Source of the DNA: Vreelandella neptunia
Lineage (GTDB): Bacteria; Pseudomonadota; Gammaproteobacteria; Pseudomonadales; Halomonadaceae
DNA: 64,000 nt
NCBI RefSeq assembly: GCF_022489065.1
Contig: NZ_JAKVTW010000018.1
Location: 34,759 to 98,758 of the forward strand
Reading direction: 5' to 3'
How positions within the stretch are numbered: position 1 is the stretch's first letter; each line of letters starts with the position of its first letter. The notes beneath the pieces were generated by a model. It did no database searches. It saw nothing but the letters and a program-made list of their open reading frames with translations, and was not told the DNA's origin. The position numbers were made by a program, and so were the translations under genes. This document shows, in pieces, positions 56,607 to 64,000 of the stretch.

Positions 56607-58058
56607 TTAGGCCTCCTGAGCGTGAGTGGCGTCGTTGGCGGGCAAGGTGCGAACATCGACAAAGTGACCGGCGATCGCCGCTGCCGCTGCCATGGCCGGG
56701 CTAACCAAGTGGGTACGACCACCGTAGCCCTGACGGCCTTCAAAGTTACGGTTAGAGGTTGAGGCACAGTGTTCACCGGCACCCAACTTATCCGCGTTCA
56801 TGGCCAAGCACATAGAGCAGCCCGGTTCGCGCCACTCAAAACCTGCCTCAATGAAGATTTTATCCAGACCTTCCGCTTCCGCTTGGCGCTTCACCAAACC
56901 AGACCCCGGCACCACCATGGCCAGTTTGATCGAATCCGCCACTTTCTTACCTTTGGCAACTTTGGCGGCTTCGCGTAAATCCTCAATGCGCGAGTTGGTG
57001 CAGGAGCCGATAAAGATTTTATCCAACTTGATATCGGTAATTTTCTGGTTGGCCTGAAGCCCCATGTATTCCAGTGCGCGAGTGTGACTGCGCTGTACGG
57101 TTTCATCCAGCGCGGCGAACGGGTCGGGCACCTGGCCAGAAATACCGGTGACCATTTCCGGGCTGGTGCCCCAGCTCACCTGTGGCTCAATCTCTTCAGC
57201 CTGCAAAGTAACCGCTTTATCGAACTGCGCATCAGCGTCAGAAACCAAGTTGCGCCAGTCAGCTACTGCGGCTTCCCACTGCTCAGCCGTCGGCGCGAAA
57301 GGCCGTTTGCCAAGGTAATCAATTGTGGTGTCGTCTACGGCAATCAAACCGACCCGGGCGCCTGCTTCAATGGCCATATTGCACACGGTCATACGGCCTT
57401 CCATCGAAAGCGATGCAATCGCGCTACCGGCAAACTCAATGGCATAGCCAGTACCGCCAGCGGTGCCAATTTTACCGATAATCGCTAATACAACGTCTTT
57501 AGCAGTCACGCCCAGGCCCAACTCGCCTTCTACGCGGACCTGCATATTCTTCATTTTTTGCGCTAGCAAGCACTGGGTCGCCATCACGTGTTCGACCTCA
57601 GAAGTGCCGATACCGTGGGCCAAAGCACCAAAAGCGCCGTGGGTAGCGGTGTGGGAGTCGCCGCACACCACGGTCATACCTGGCAGCGTAGCGCCCTGCT
57701 CGGGGCCAACCACGTGCACGATACCTTGGCGGGGGTCGTTGATTTTAAACTCTTCAATGCCGTACTCAAGGCAGTTGTCGTCCAGGGTCTGTACCTGAAT
57801 CAGCGATACAGGGTCTTTAATGCCACTGTTACCCTCGGCGCGCTCTTTAATAGTGGTCGGCACGTTGTGATCAGGCGTGGCCAAGTTGGCATCCAAACGC
57901 CATGGCTTACGATTAGCTAAACGCAGGCCTTCAAACGCTTGAGGCGAAGTCACTTCGTGAAGCAACTGGCGGTCGATGTAAATCAGCGCGGTGCCGTCAT
58001 CGCGTTGCTTGACCAAGTGCTGATTCCAAAGCTTGTCGTAAAGGGTTTGACCTGACAT
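56607..58058 (-). CDS. leuC: 3-isopropylmalate dehydratase large subunit
   Basis: LeuC holds the [4Fe-4S] cluster and isomerises 2- to 3-isopropylmalate. The 483-residue protein has [18 protein letters not shown] and the cluster cysteines in [13 protein letters not shown] and [11 protein letters not shown]. It opens the leu operon and the 15-gene minus-strand run. The ATG has AGGAG six bases upstream. It is divergent from a LysR gene that probably controls it. Confidence 0.97.
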   Translation of the reverse strand: MSGQTLYDKLWNQHLVKQRDDGTALIYIDRQLLHEVTSPQAFEGLRLANRKPWRLDANLATPDHNVPTTIKERAEGNSGIKDPVSLIQVQTLDDNCLEYGIEEFKINDPRQGIVHVVGPEQGATLPGMTVVCGDSHTATHGAFGALAHGIGTSEVEHVMATQCLLAQKMKNMQVRVEGELGLGVTAKDVVLAIIGKIGTAGGTGYAIEFAGSAIASLSMEGRMTVCNMAIEAGARVGLIAVDDTTIDYLGKRPFAPTAEQWEAAVADWRNLVSDADAQFDKAVTLQAEEIEPQVSWGTSPEMVTGISGQVPDPFAALDETVQRSHTRALEYMGLQANQKITDIKLDKIFIGSCTNSRIEDLREAAKVAKGKKVADSIKLAMVVPGSGLVKRQAEAEGLDKIFIEAGFEWREPGCSMCLAMNADKLGAGEHCASTSNRNFEGRQGYGGRTHLVSPAMAAAAAIAGHFVDVRTLPANDATHAQEA

Positions 58059-58182
58059 GTGGCTCTCCTGGGCAGTGCCCTGCTAGTTCGGTATAGCCGC
58101 CTCTATGGGCTGCTTAAATTACTTGTGAAGTCAGTGTCACGCGACTCGCGCATAAAAGCAATTCATGTTATTCATAGTTTAG

Positions 58183-58197
58183 ATTCCAAACTGGAAT
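58183..58197. promoter_or_regulatory. LysR-type binding box (T-N11-A palindrome)
   Basis: ATTCCA-AAC-TGGAAT is a perfect inverted repeat that contains the T-N11-A pattern of LysR-type regulators. It lies 20 bases before the lysR start, in the divergent leuC/lysR gap, so it probably serves autoregulation and possibly leuCDB control. Confidence 0.6.
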
Positions 58198-58217
58198 AGA
58201 TTATTAGGAAGCAGCCC

Positions 58218-59114
58218 ATGGATACCCAAAGCTTACAAGCCTTTTTGGCCGTGGCAGATACACAAAGTTTCTCACGGGCGGCTGAACAGCTGCACCTGAC
58301 CCAGCCTGCGGTAAGCAAACGCATTGCCACGCTGGAGTCCCAGGTGGGCACACGGCTGTTTGATCGTATTGGGCGACGGATAGCATTAACCGAAGCCGGT
58401 AGCGTGCTGCTACCCCAAGCGCGGAGAATACTGTTTAGCGTAGAAGATAGCCGCCGCGCGCTGGCCAACCTTTCTGGCCAGGTAGGCGGCAAGCTGACCC
58501 TGGCCACCAGCCACCATATTGGCCTGCACCGTTTGCCACCGCTATTAAAGCAGTATACCCAGCGCCACCCGGAGGTAGCGCTAGACCTGCATTTTCTGGA
58601 TTCCGAACAGGCGTACCAGGGAGTGCTGGACGGCACTCTGGAAATGGCCGTGGTAACGCTGGCGCCCCACCCTCATGAGCAACTGCAGGTGGTAGAGCTG
58701 TGGCGAGACCGGCTCTGTTTTGCCTGTGCTATTGATCACCCTCTTGCCCACCAGGTCTCTCAAAACGTCCTGTCACTAACTGATCTATGCGAATACAACT
58801 GCGTGATGCCGGGGGCCAAGACCTTTACAGGCTCCCTTATCGCGCAGCGTTTTAGCGAAGCTGGCCTGCAACTGCCGGTGAGCATGGCGACCAACTATTT
58901 AGAGACGTTAAAAATGATGTGCAGCGTAGGGCTAGGGTGGAGCCTGCTGCCAGAGAAGATGATCGATAGTGAATTAGTAGAGCTTAACGTCGACACTGCA
59001 CCGATTTACCGCCCGCTGGGGTATTTAGTGCATACCAACCGAACGCTCTCGAATGCAGCGCGCAGGATGATTGAGGAGCTGGAAATTACGCGTGGGGAAA
59101 GCCCTATAAAATAA
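58218..59114 (+). CDS. LysR-family transcriptional regulator divergent from leuC
   Basis: A 298-residue LysR protein with an N-terminal winged helix (MDTQSLQAFLAVADTQSFSR; the LTQPAVSKRIATLE recognition helix) and a C-terminal periplasmic-binding-like effector domain (about 90-290). A LysR gene sits in the same divergent position to leuC in Pseudomonas. Targets are unproven; position and the palindrome before it suggest leucine synthesis or a neighbouring function. The ATG has GGAAG seven bases upstream. Confidence 0.9.
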   Translation: MDTQSLQAFLAVADTQSFSRAAEQLHLTQPAVSKRIATLESQVGTRLFDRIGRRIALTEAGSVLLPQARRILFSVEDSRRALANLSGQVGGKLTLATSHHIGLHRLPPLLKQYTQRHPEVALDLHFLDSEQAYQGVLDGTLEMAVVTLAPHPHEQLQVVELWRDRLCFACAIDHPLAHQVSQNVLSLTDLCEYNCVMPGAKTFTGSLIAQRFSEAGLQLPVSMATNYLETLKMMCSVGLGWSLLPEKMIDSELVELNVDTAPIYRPLGYLVHTNRTLSNAARRMIEELEITRGESPIK

Positions 59115-59203
59115 GCCCTATGTGTACCCGCAGGGCCTCTAAGCACTCGTAGCATTCGCTTTCTCGTTACCGCACGATAAGGTATGTGCACATCTGGCTT
59201 TGT

Positions 59204-59837
59204 GGGTTTTCGTAGTGCGTGGTAAGCGAAGCGCACCCGCAAAAGCAGCGCACAGCGGTGCCGGGGTTTGGCTGAGGTGGCACACGCTACGATTTGTGCA
59301 CAAAGCTGGATCAATGGGTTTTCGTAGCGCGTGGCAAGCGAAGCGCACCCACGGAAGCAGCGCCAGGGTTTGGCTGAGGTGGAACACGCTACGATTTGTG
59401 CACAAAGCTGGATCAATGGGTTTTCGTAGCGCGTGGTAAGCCTCAGGCACACCCGCGGAAGCAGCGCGCAACGGTGCCGGGGTTTGGCTGAGGTGGCACA
59501 CGCTACGATTTGTGCACAAAGCTGGATCAATGGGTTTTCGTAGCGCGTGGTAAGCCTCAGGCGCACCCGCGGAAGCAGCGCGCAGCGGTGCCAGGGTTTG
59601 GCCGAGGTGGAACACGCTACGATTGGTGCACAAAGCTGGATCAATGGGTTTTCGTAGCGCGTGGCAAGCGAAGCGCACCCGCGGAAGCAGCGCGCAGCGG
59701 TGCCGGGGTTTGGCTGGGGTGGCACACGCTACGATTGGTGCACAAAGCTGGATCAATGGGTTTTCGTAGCGCGTGGTAAGCCTCAGGCGCACCCGCGGAA
59801 GCAGCGCGCAGCGGTGCCAGGGTTTGGCTGAGGTGCC
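59204..59837. repeat. Tandem array of about 112-bp units (five full, one partial)
   Basis: Units begin with GGGTTTTCGTAG at 59204, 59316, 59418, 59532, 59646 and 59758, giving periods 112, 102, 114, 114 and 112; the last unit breaks off near 59837. Each unit has inverted ends (TCGTAGCGCGTG and CACACGCTACGA) and an internal TTGTGCACAA or TTGGTGCACAAA palindrome near its right end. Two forms alternate in one arm: GCGAAGC or GCCTCAGGC, both able to form a small hairpin. Open frames through the array are by-products. No other gene is visible in 59115-59872. Confidence 0.85.
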
Positions 59838-59872
59838 ACCGGGCGTCGTTCCGAAGCCTTATGAACTGTTCC

Positions 59873-60292
59873 CTACTCACCAAACTGGGCGAACACTTCT
59901 TCGCCGGTCAACTGCTTAGTTTTTTCTGCTAGTGAATAGTAGCGCGGCTTTTGGTCAATAAAGATTTGCTCGGTTATCGTCCAATCATCCGAGACATCAA
60001 GAAGCCCCACGGGAAGCGCGTAATGCCCATCCTGTTTTAAGCGATAGAAAAGATGAGTACCACACCGCTGGCAGAAACCACGCTCGGCCCACTCAGAGGA
60101 ACTGAAGATGGATATATGCTCTGAGCCTTTAAAGTCCACATCACCAGCAAACTCAACCGCAAACATCGGCCCCCCGCCCCACTTTCTACACATTGAGCAG
60201 TGACAAACGCCAACATGGTTGCTTTGAGTGGCTACAGTAACGCTGACACTCCCGCAAAGGCAGGCCCCTTGAAGCTGGGTGGTGGATGCCAT
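59873..60292 (-). CDS. GFA/CENP-V family zinc-binding protein
   Basis: A 139-residue protein of the glutathione-dependent formaldehyde-activating (GFA) fold. It has the zinc cysteines in ACLCGSVSV (about 9-17), CHCSMCRKW (about 30-38) and CQRCGTHLF (about 74-82). GFA proteins bind zinc and often glutathione; most have no known substrate. The ATG at 60292 has a perfect AAGGAG eight bases upstream; the open frame extends to 60448 without support. Confidence 0.9.
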   Translation of the reverse strand: MASTTQLQGACLCGSVSVTVATQSNHVGVCHCSMCRKWGGGPMFAVEFAGDVDFKGSEHISIFSSSEWAERGFCQRCGTHLFYRLKQDGHYALPVGLLDVSDDWTITEQIFIDQKPRYYSLAEKTKQLTGEEVFAQFGE

Positions 60293-60368
60293 GTTTGTCT
60301 CCTTAAGTTGTGTTTCTATCAGCTCTGATCTTTTCACTGTAGTCTCAATGGAGGAATGAACACAGTTG

Positions 60369-60914
60369 CTAGACCGCTGGATCAATGGCCAAGCGTTGAA
60401 CCAATGCTTCGTGGAGAGTATGCCGAGCAGCTTCATCGAATAGCACAAAACGGATCAGGCGCACTTTATGCAAGCTGGGCAGTATGGCTTCAAGGATAGC
60501 CGCGCACACTTGAGCGGCTTCTTCCGCTGGGTAGCCGAAGGCGCCAGTAGAGAGTGCCGGAAAGGCCAGCCTCTCAATACCGTGCACGTCGGCCAGTGTC
60601 AGCGCATTGCGGTAGCACTCCGCCAGCAGCTGATCCTCCGGCTTGTCGGTGCCGTATACCGGGCCCAGACAGTGAATCACCCAGCGGTTGGGCAGGTTAT
60701 GCCCGCCAGTGAGTACCGCCTGGCCCGGTTTGATGGGTGCCATTGATTGCCCCTCTTCGGCCAGGCCGGGGCCTGCAGCGCGATGAATCGCTCCAGCGAC
60801 GCCTCCACCGGTTCTCAAATATGCATTAGCGGCATTAACCACCGCGTCCATATCGGACTGCTGGGCGATATCGCCCACCACGCACTGCACGCTGATGCTG
60901 CTCTTATCGTTCAT
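60369..60914 (-). CDS. Macro-domain ADP-ribose hydrolase/deacetylase (YmdB-like)
   Basis: Macro domains remove ADP-ribose marks or deacetylate O-acetyl-ADP-ribose. The 181-residue protein is a single domain with VVNAANAYLRTGGGVAGAIH (about 26-45, catalytic Asn/Asp loop), WVIHCLGPVYG and FPALSTGAFGYP (ADP-ribose loop). The ATG at 60914 has GGAGG five bases upstream. No ADP-ribosyltransferase partner is next to it, so it is likely a housekeeping eraser. Confidence 0.92.
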   Translation of the reverse strand: MNDKSSISVQCVVGDIAQQSDMDAVVNAANAYLRTGGGVAGAIHRAAGPGLAEEGQSMAPIKPGQAVLTGGHNLPNRWVIHCLGPVYGTDKPEDQLLAECYRNALTLADVHGIERLAFPALSTGAFGYPAEEAAQVCAAILEAILPSLHKVRLIRFVLFDEAARHTLHEALVQRLAIDPAV

Positions 60915-61075
60915 AACCACCTCCCTCTATCACGGTGCATCTCTTATCACCTACTGTAGAAGGGTATCCTTTGATGTGACCACTACCGAATAAGCTCAGC
61001 GCAACCATTAAGGTTATAATCACGGACTAGCCAAACCCACTCGACTAATGAACGCCAAGCTTCGGGCCAATTACT

Positions 61076-62014
61076 GTGAACACCCTCAATCGAAGTAAAA
61101 AAAGCCACGCTGGGCCTGCTCGCAAAGGTCTGCACCCGAGGAATCTACACAACCAAGGCTATGACTTCCCAGCTCTCGTAAAAAGCCACCCAGCACTAGC
61201 CCTCTATGTGAAACCGAATGCCTATGGCGATCGTTCCATCGATTTTGCAGACCCACTGGCCGTAAAAACGCTCAACGCAGCGTTATTAAAGCGATACTAC
61301 GACATTGTCGAATGGGATATTCCAGAGGGTGCGCTTTGCCCTCCCATACCAGGCAGAGCCGACTATATCCATTACATGGCGGACTTAATTGGGCTTGAAC
61401 GTGAACAGCCCAGCATCAAGCTGCTCGATATAGGCACGGGAGCCAATGGCATCTACCCGCTACTGGCCTGCCAAATTTACGGCTGGCAGTGTGTGGGTAG
61501 TGACATTAACCCTAACTCGCTTGAGAACGTCGCCACGATTATCGCCAATAACCCCACGCTCAAAGATCACTTCACGCTGCGCACGCAGCCCGATAAAAAC
61601 CATATTTTTGAAGGGATCATTCAGGCTGGGGAGTTTTTTGACGTCAGCGTATGCAACCCGCCCTTCCATGCCTCGCTTGATGAAGCACTTAAAGGTAGCC
61701 AGCGTAAACTTAATAACCTTGCTCATAGTCGCGGTGAACAGAAAGCAACAACCAAAATCCCCACGCTGAATTTTGGCGGGATGGGAGCAGAGCTCTGGTG
61801 TAAGGGGGGCGAACAGCTGTTTCTTAAAAAGCTAATAAGAGAAAGCCAAACGTATTCAACTCAATGCCGCTGGTTTAGCAGCTTGGTTTCAAAAGCTGAC
61901 AATGTTAAGCCTGCAAAGAAGTTGATTGGAAAGCTTGGTGCAGTAGATAGTAGGGAAATAGAGATGAAGCAGGGAAATAAAGTTACGAGGGTATTGGCTT
62001 GGACATTTATGTGA
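61076..62014 (+). CDS. rlmF: 23S rRNA (adenine(1618)-N6)-methyltransferase
   Basis: RlmF methylates A1618 in 23S rRNA. The 312-residue protein has KGLHPRNLHNQGYDFPAL, CPPIPGRADYIHYMADL, the SAM site LLDIGTGANGIYPLLA, and the N6-adenine motif NPPF in VCNPPFHAS. LNFGGMGAELWCKGGE follows, and the C-terminal AWTF is conserved. The start is GTG at 61076 without a good ribosome site; no ATG precedes the conserved region. Confidence 0.94.
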   Translation: MNTLNRSKKSHAGPARKGLHPRNLHNQGYDFPALVKSHPALALYVKPNAYGDRSIDFADPLAVKTLNAALLKRYYDIVEWDIPEGALCPPIPGRADYIHYMADLIGLEREQPSIKLLDIGTGANGIYPLLACQIYGWQCVGSDINPNSLENVATIIANNPTLKDHFTLRTQPDKNHIFEGIIQAGEFFDVSVCNPPFHASLDEALKGSQRKLNNLAHSRGEQKATTKIPTLNFGGMGAELWCKGGEQLFLKKLIRESQTYSTQCRWFSSLVSKADNVKPAKKLIGKLGAVDSREIEMKQGNKVTRVLAWTFM

Positions 62015-62189
62015 GGCCTTTTTAAGGTGGGGTATGATTATGCGGAGTTTGCCGGGACTTTATACTGAGATAAGCACATCGCCGGGGATGGCTAAAAGAG
62101 AAGTGGAGGCGAATCCGCAATGGAGTAGACGTCGCCGTGCCTGTGATTGTTAGGAACTGCCAATTCATCTCGTAGCGAGAAGATATCCG

Positions 62190-63038
62190 CTACGCCACCG
62201 GCAACGACTCACTGCCGCCCCAGTCGGCCCACGAACCGTCGTACAGTGACAACTGAGTATACCCGGCTAGCTCGGCCGCCAGTAGGATGATGCAGGCGGT
62301 GATGCCGGAGCCACAGGAAAAAACCAGTTGGTGCCCGTTGCTGGGCTGAAGGGAGGGAGCGAGGTGGGCAAACGTTGACGCCAGTTGGCTGGCTGGCTTG
62401 AACCGATAGCCCTCCAGCACCTCTGTGAACGGCAGGTTGAGGGAATTGGGGATGTGGCCACCGCGCACACCAGGCCTGGGTTCTGGCGCTTGCGCCAGGA
62501 AACGTGCCTGTGATCGCGCATCGATGACCGTTACTTGCTTGTCCTCCAGGTGCTGGAAAACGTAGGCAGAATCTCGAACCAGAGTGTCGTCGAGCTTGCC
62601 AACCACGCTGCCATGCTTGGCCGCATCTGACACCGAAGAAGAAACGGTGTCCCGACCTTCGGCCAACCACTGCGGCAGGCCGCCATCCAGAACAAATACC
62701 TGTTTGAGGCCCATAGCCCGCAGAATCCACCAGGCGCGTGGTGACGAGTAGACACCCTGATCGTCGTACACCACCACGAGGCTCTCGGGCTCGATGCCCA
62801 ATCGACGGATCTCCGCCGTGAACTGCTCTTCTGTCGGGAAGGCGTGGGCTTGTGAAGCTCCGGTATCGCAAAGCGTTCCTTCCAGGTCTATTCGGAAACT
62901 TCCCGGAATCAACATCGGACGGTCATAAATGATCGGCTCCTTGCCAACGACATTGGCCATGCTAGCGTCGATCAGAACCAAATATTCGTTATCCAGATTC
63001 TCCTGCAGCCAGTCGGTGGTCACGAGGGGGGAAGGCAT
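62190..63038 (-). CDS. sseA: Two-domain rhodanese-type sulfurtransferase
   Basis: A 282-residue tandem-rhodanese protein. The N-terminal inactive domain is about 5-130 and the C-terminal domain has the persulfide Cys242 in SCGSGITACI, the CGSGxT loop of 3-mercaptopyruvate sulfurtransferases. It also has VYDDQGVYSSPRAWW and GHIPNSLNLPF. The ATG has GGAG six bases upstream. Third-position G/C is visibly higher than in the flanking genes, and it sits between rlmF and an integron-like site, so recent acquisition is possible. Confidence 0.88.
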   Translation of the reverse strand: MPSPLVTTDWLQENLDNEYLVLIDASMANVVGKEPIIYDRPMLIPGSFRIDLEGTLCDTGASQAHAFPTEEQFTAEIRRLGIEPESLVVVYDDQGVYSSPRAWWILRAMGLKQVFVLDGGLPQWLAEGRDTVSSSVSDAAKHGSVVGKLDDTLVRDSAYVFQHLEDKQVTVIDARSQARFLAQAPEPRPGVRGGHIPNSLNLPFTEVLEGYRFKPASQLASTFAHLAPSLQPSNGHQLVFSCGSGITACIILLAAELAGYTQLSLYDGSWADWGGSESLPVA

Positions 63039-63267
63039 GGCGTTCTCCGGTTTAGGTCAATATGTAACAGTGCACGATCGCGGGCGGGCGCGATCAGCAA
63101 GCAGACGCGGACCGCGTCATCCGCAGCATGCTGATCGACGAACGACACTAATAGCAGACGCAGGTGAGGACTTTAGCATCCGCGTAAACCTCGCAAGCAG
63201 GTCTGATATCACTTCGTGACTACTTACCTTGCAGCCGCAATCCTCCTCATCTGGGGGTATTGCAGTA
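63039..63267. promoter_or_regulatory. Intergenic region with nested inverted repeat upstream of sseA
   Basis: CGATCAGCA (63091-63099) and TGCTGATCG (63129-63137) are perfect 9-bp inverted arms enclosing GACGCG-GAC-CGCGTC (63104-63118). This could be an operator or RNA hairpin in the sulfurtransferase leader. The rest (63140-63267) holds no gene. Confidence 0.45.
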
Positions 63268-63339
63268 TCCTAACGTCCGCAGTTGCGGCTGGTTTGGAGC
63301 GCAGCGGAAAACCAGTCCGACAACCTGCGCTTGTTAGGC
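63268..63339 (-). other. attC: Integron attC-like recombination site
   Basis: Read on the minus strand, the site opens with GCCTAAC (core RYYYAAC, 63333-63339), ends with GTTAGGA (close to GTTRRRY, 63268-63274), and is 72 bases long. Its interior is an imperfect inverted repeat: CTGGTTT pairs with AAACCAG, CGG with CCG, and GTTG with CAAC, with unpaired bases on one side only as in folded attC. The stop codon of the gene upstream overlaps its first base, as in gene cassettes. Confidence 0.8.
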
Positions 63340-64000
63340 TATTGACCTAAGCTATTTATGATAGCTATGACAATAACAACTATAACTAAGCCTATAACAG
63401 CCCATTTCCCAGTGGCCCTATAGTTACCAATTTTTAGACTTTGTTTTTCTGAATTCGCGGACTGCTCTAACTCAGATGCCTTAGCCTGCTCAATACTTTG
63501 TTTAGATTTCTCAGCATTTGATGTTTGTTTGATGACACCACCAATCTCAACATCTTTAAGTGTTTGCTCTGATTCACTTTGTTCTGAATCCATTTGGTTT
63601 TTTCCTTCATAAAAGTTTTGGGTAAACTGAATGATATCACCACTTGCTACAGCGCCATTTATTACTTGCCCATTGATTCTATATGAGTCTTTCTCAGCAT
63701 AAGTGGTTACAGTTTCTACGATATTTTGCACCGATGTTTCTGTAATCGGACCCGAAATTTCTTTTATTTCTTGAAAGATTATCCGGAAAACTTCCTTTAG
63801 ACTATCTTCTGATTTAAATCTACCAAGAGCTATTCTTACCGCTGATTCGGACGACCAAATATGGATGGCTGGCAAATCCATTGGAGAAACTTCTCCCATG
63901 CCAGGTAAAGATTTAACCTCTTGCAATTGTGAATATGCATCAGCTCCACCTAATAGCTGAATTAAGGATAAATGAATATCGCACAAATCCCCACTGAGAC
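63339..64000 (-). CDS. Cassette-encoded membrane-anchored protein, unknown family (5' end outside window)
   Basis: I recognise no family. About 219 residues are visible and the frame stays open to the right edge, so the start probably lies beyond it; TTG at 63986 is the only start candidate nearby. The N-terminal half (about 1-135) looks globular and alternates helix and strand (IHIWSSESAVRIALGRF; an FRIIFQEIKEIS helix). About 135-190 is a Ser/Glu/Gln/Lys-rich helical linker. One hydrophobic helix at the C-terminus (WAVIGLVIVVIVIAIINSL) suggests a tail anchor. It is strongly AT-rich compared with neighbours. The TAG stop joins the attC. Confidence 0.75.
   Translation of the reverse strand, partial: LSGDLCDIHLSLIQLLGGADAYSQLQEVKSLPGMGEVSPMDLPAIHIWSSESAVRIALGRFKSEDSLKEVFRIIFQEIKEISGPITETSVQNIVETVTTYAEKDSYRINGQVINGAVASGDIIQFTQNFYEGKNQMDSEQSESEQTLKDVEIGGVIKQTSNAEKSKQSIEQAKASELEQSANSEKQSLKIGNYRATGKWAVIGLVIVVIVIAIINSLGQ

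Noticed and set aside
59006..59792. Two long minus-strand open frames (217 and 239 codons) with repeated peptides across the tandem array
   Set aside because: They have no ribosome site, one overlaps the lysR 3' end, and unit lengths of 112 bases shift the frame between copies, so the repeated peptides are a by-product of the DNA repeat.
59204..59837. CRISPR array
   Set aside because: The whole unit is repeated; there are no short constant repeats separated by unique spacers, and no cas genes.
62140..62190. Second attC-like site near the sequence GTTAGGA after the sulfurtransferase gene
   Set aside because: One core-like heptamer is present, but no matching inverse core or inverted arms were found within 150 bases.
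63058..63142. Short plus-strand peptide ending VIRSMLIDERH as a pseudogene remnant
   Set aside because: Only about 27 codons after a stop, and its middle is the inverted repeat itself; I could not tie it to any family.

Overview
The window looks like a chromosomal segment of a Halomonas-like marine or halophilic gammaproteobacterium. This is inferred from protein sequences that read like Pseudomonas/Halomonas orthologues, acidic protein tails, a PHA phasin, moderate GC, and two Pseudomonas-type gene orders: nagZ-psrA-lexA, and metZ-purF-cvpA-SPOR-folC-accD...trpF-truA-fimV-asd-leuBDC-lysR. No rRNA operon, prophage, IS element or CRISPR array is visible. Most of the window is housekeeping sequence.

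Layout. 1-6.6 kb: the 5' two thirds of ppsA (runs off the left edge), its regulator ppsR, a purine phosphoribosyltransferase, nagZ, an L,D-transpeptidase, psrA, and lexA with two SOS boxes. 6.6-18 kb: a CbiM-like permease, purU, an RNase J, a molybdenum-cofactor block (mobB, a MoaC-MoaD fusion, moaE), then nucleobase uptake and salvage (uraA, upp, ung, gpt, apt, NCS2 permease) and riboflavin synthase. 18.2-21.7 kb: metNIQ and msrC behind a leader that looks like a terminator/antiterminator switch. 21.7-33 kb: two tRNA-Val genes, an EEP-family membrane protein, fumC, a phasin, hda-perM, purMN, mrp-dcd, a coiled-coil membrane protein and cobA. 33-40.8 kb: a GGDEF protein, phhB-aromatic aminotransferase, an NCS2-type permease, a MATE pump, YceI, cytochrome b561 and a small secreted protein. 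40.9-58 kb: a minus-strand run of 15 genes, from leuC at the upstream end to metZ at the downstream end, for amino-acid, purine, folate and fatty-acid synthesis.

59-64 kb is accessory. A LysR gene is followed by a tandem array of about 112-bp units. Then come a GFA-domain protein, a macro-domain protein, rlmF and a more GC-rich sulfurtransferase. At the right edge an AT-rich gene of unknown function ends inside a site with the architecture of an integron attC, so the window probably stops inside or at the distal end of an integron or a cassette cluster without integrase.

The genes connect through several shared themes: nucleobase salvage (hpt, upp, apt, gpt, ung and two transporters), methionine (metNIQ import, msrC repair, metZ synthesis), and de novo purine synthesis (purM, purN, purF, with purU supplying formate). 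The points most worth a second look are the attC and its cassette protein, the metNIQ leader, the 59.2-59.8 kb array, the MoaC-MoaD fusion and the 118-bp palindromic element between asd and leuB.
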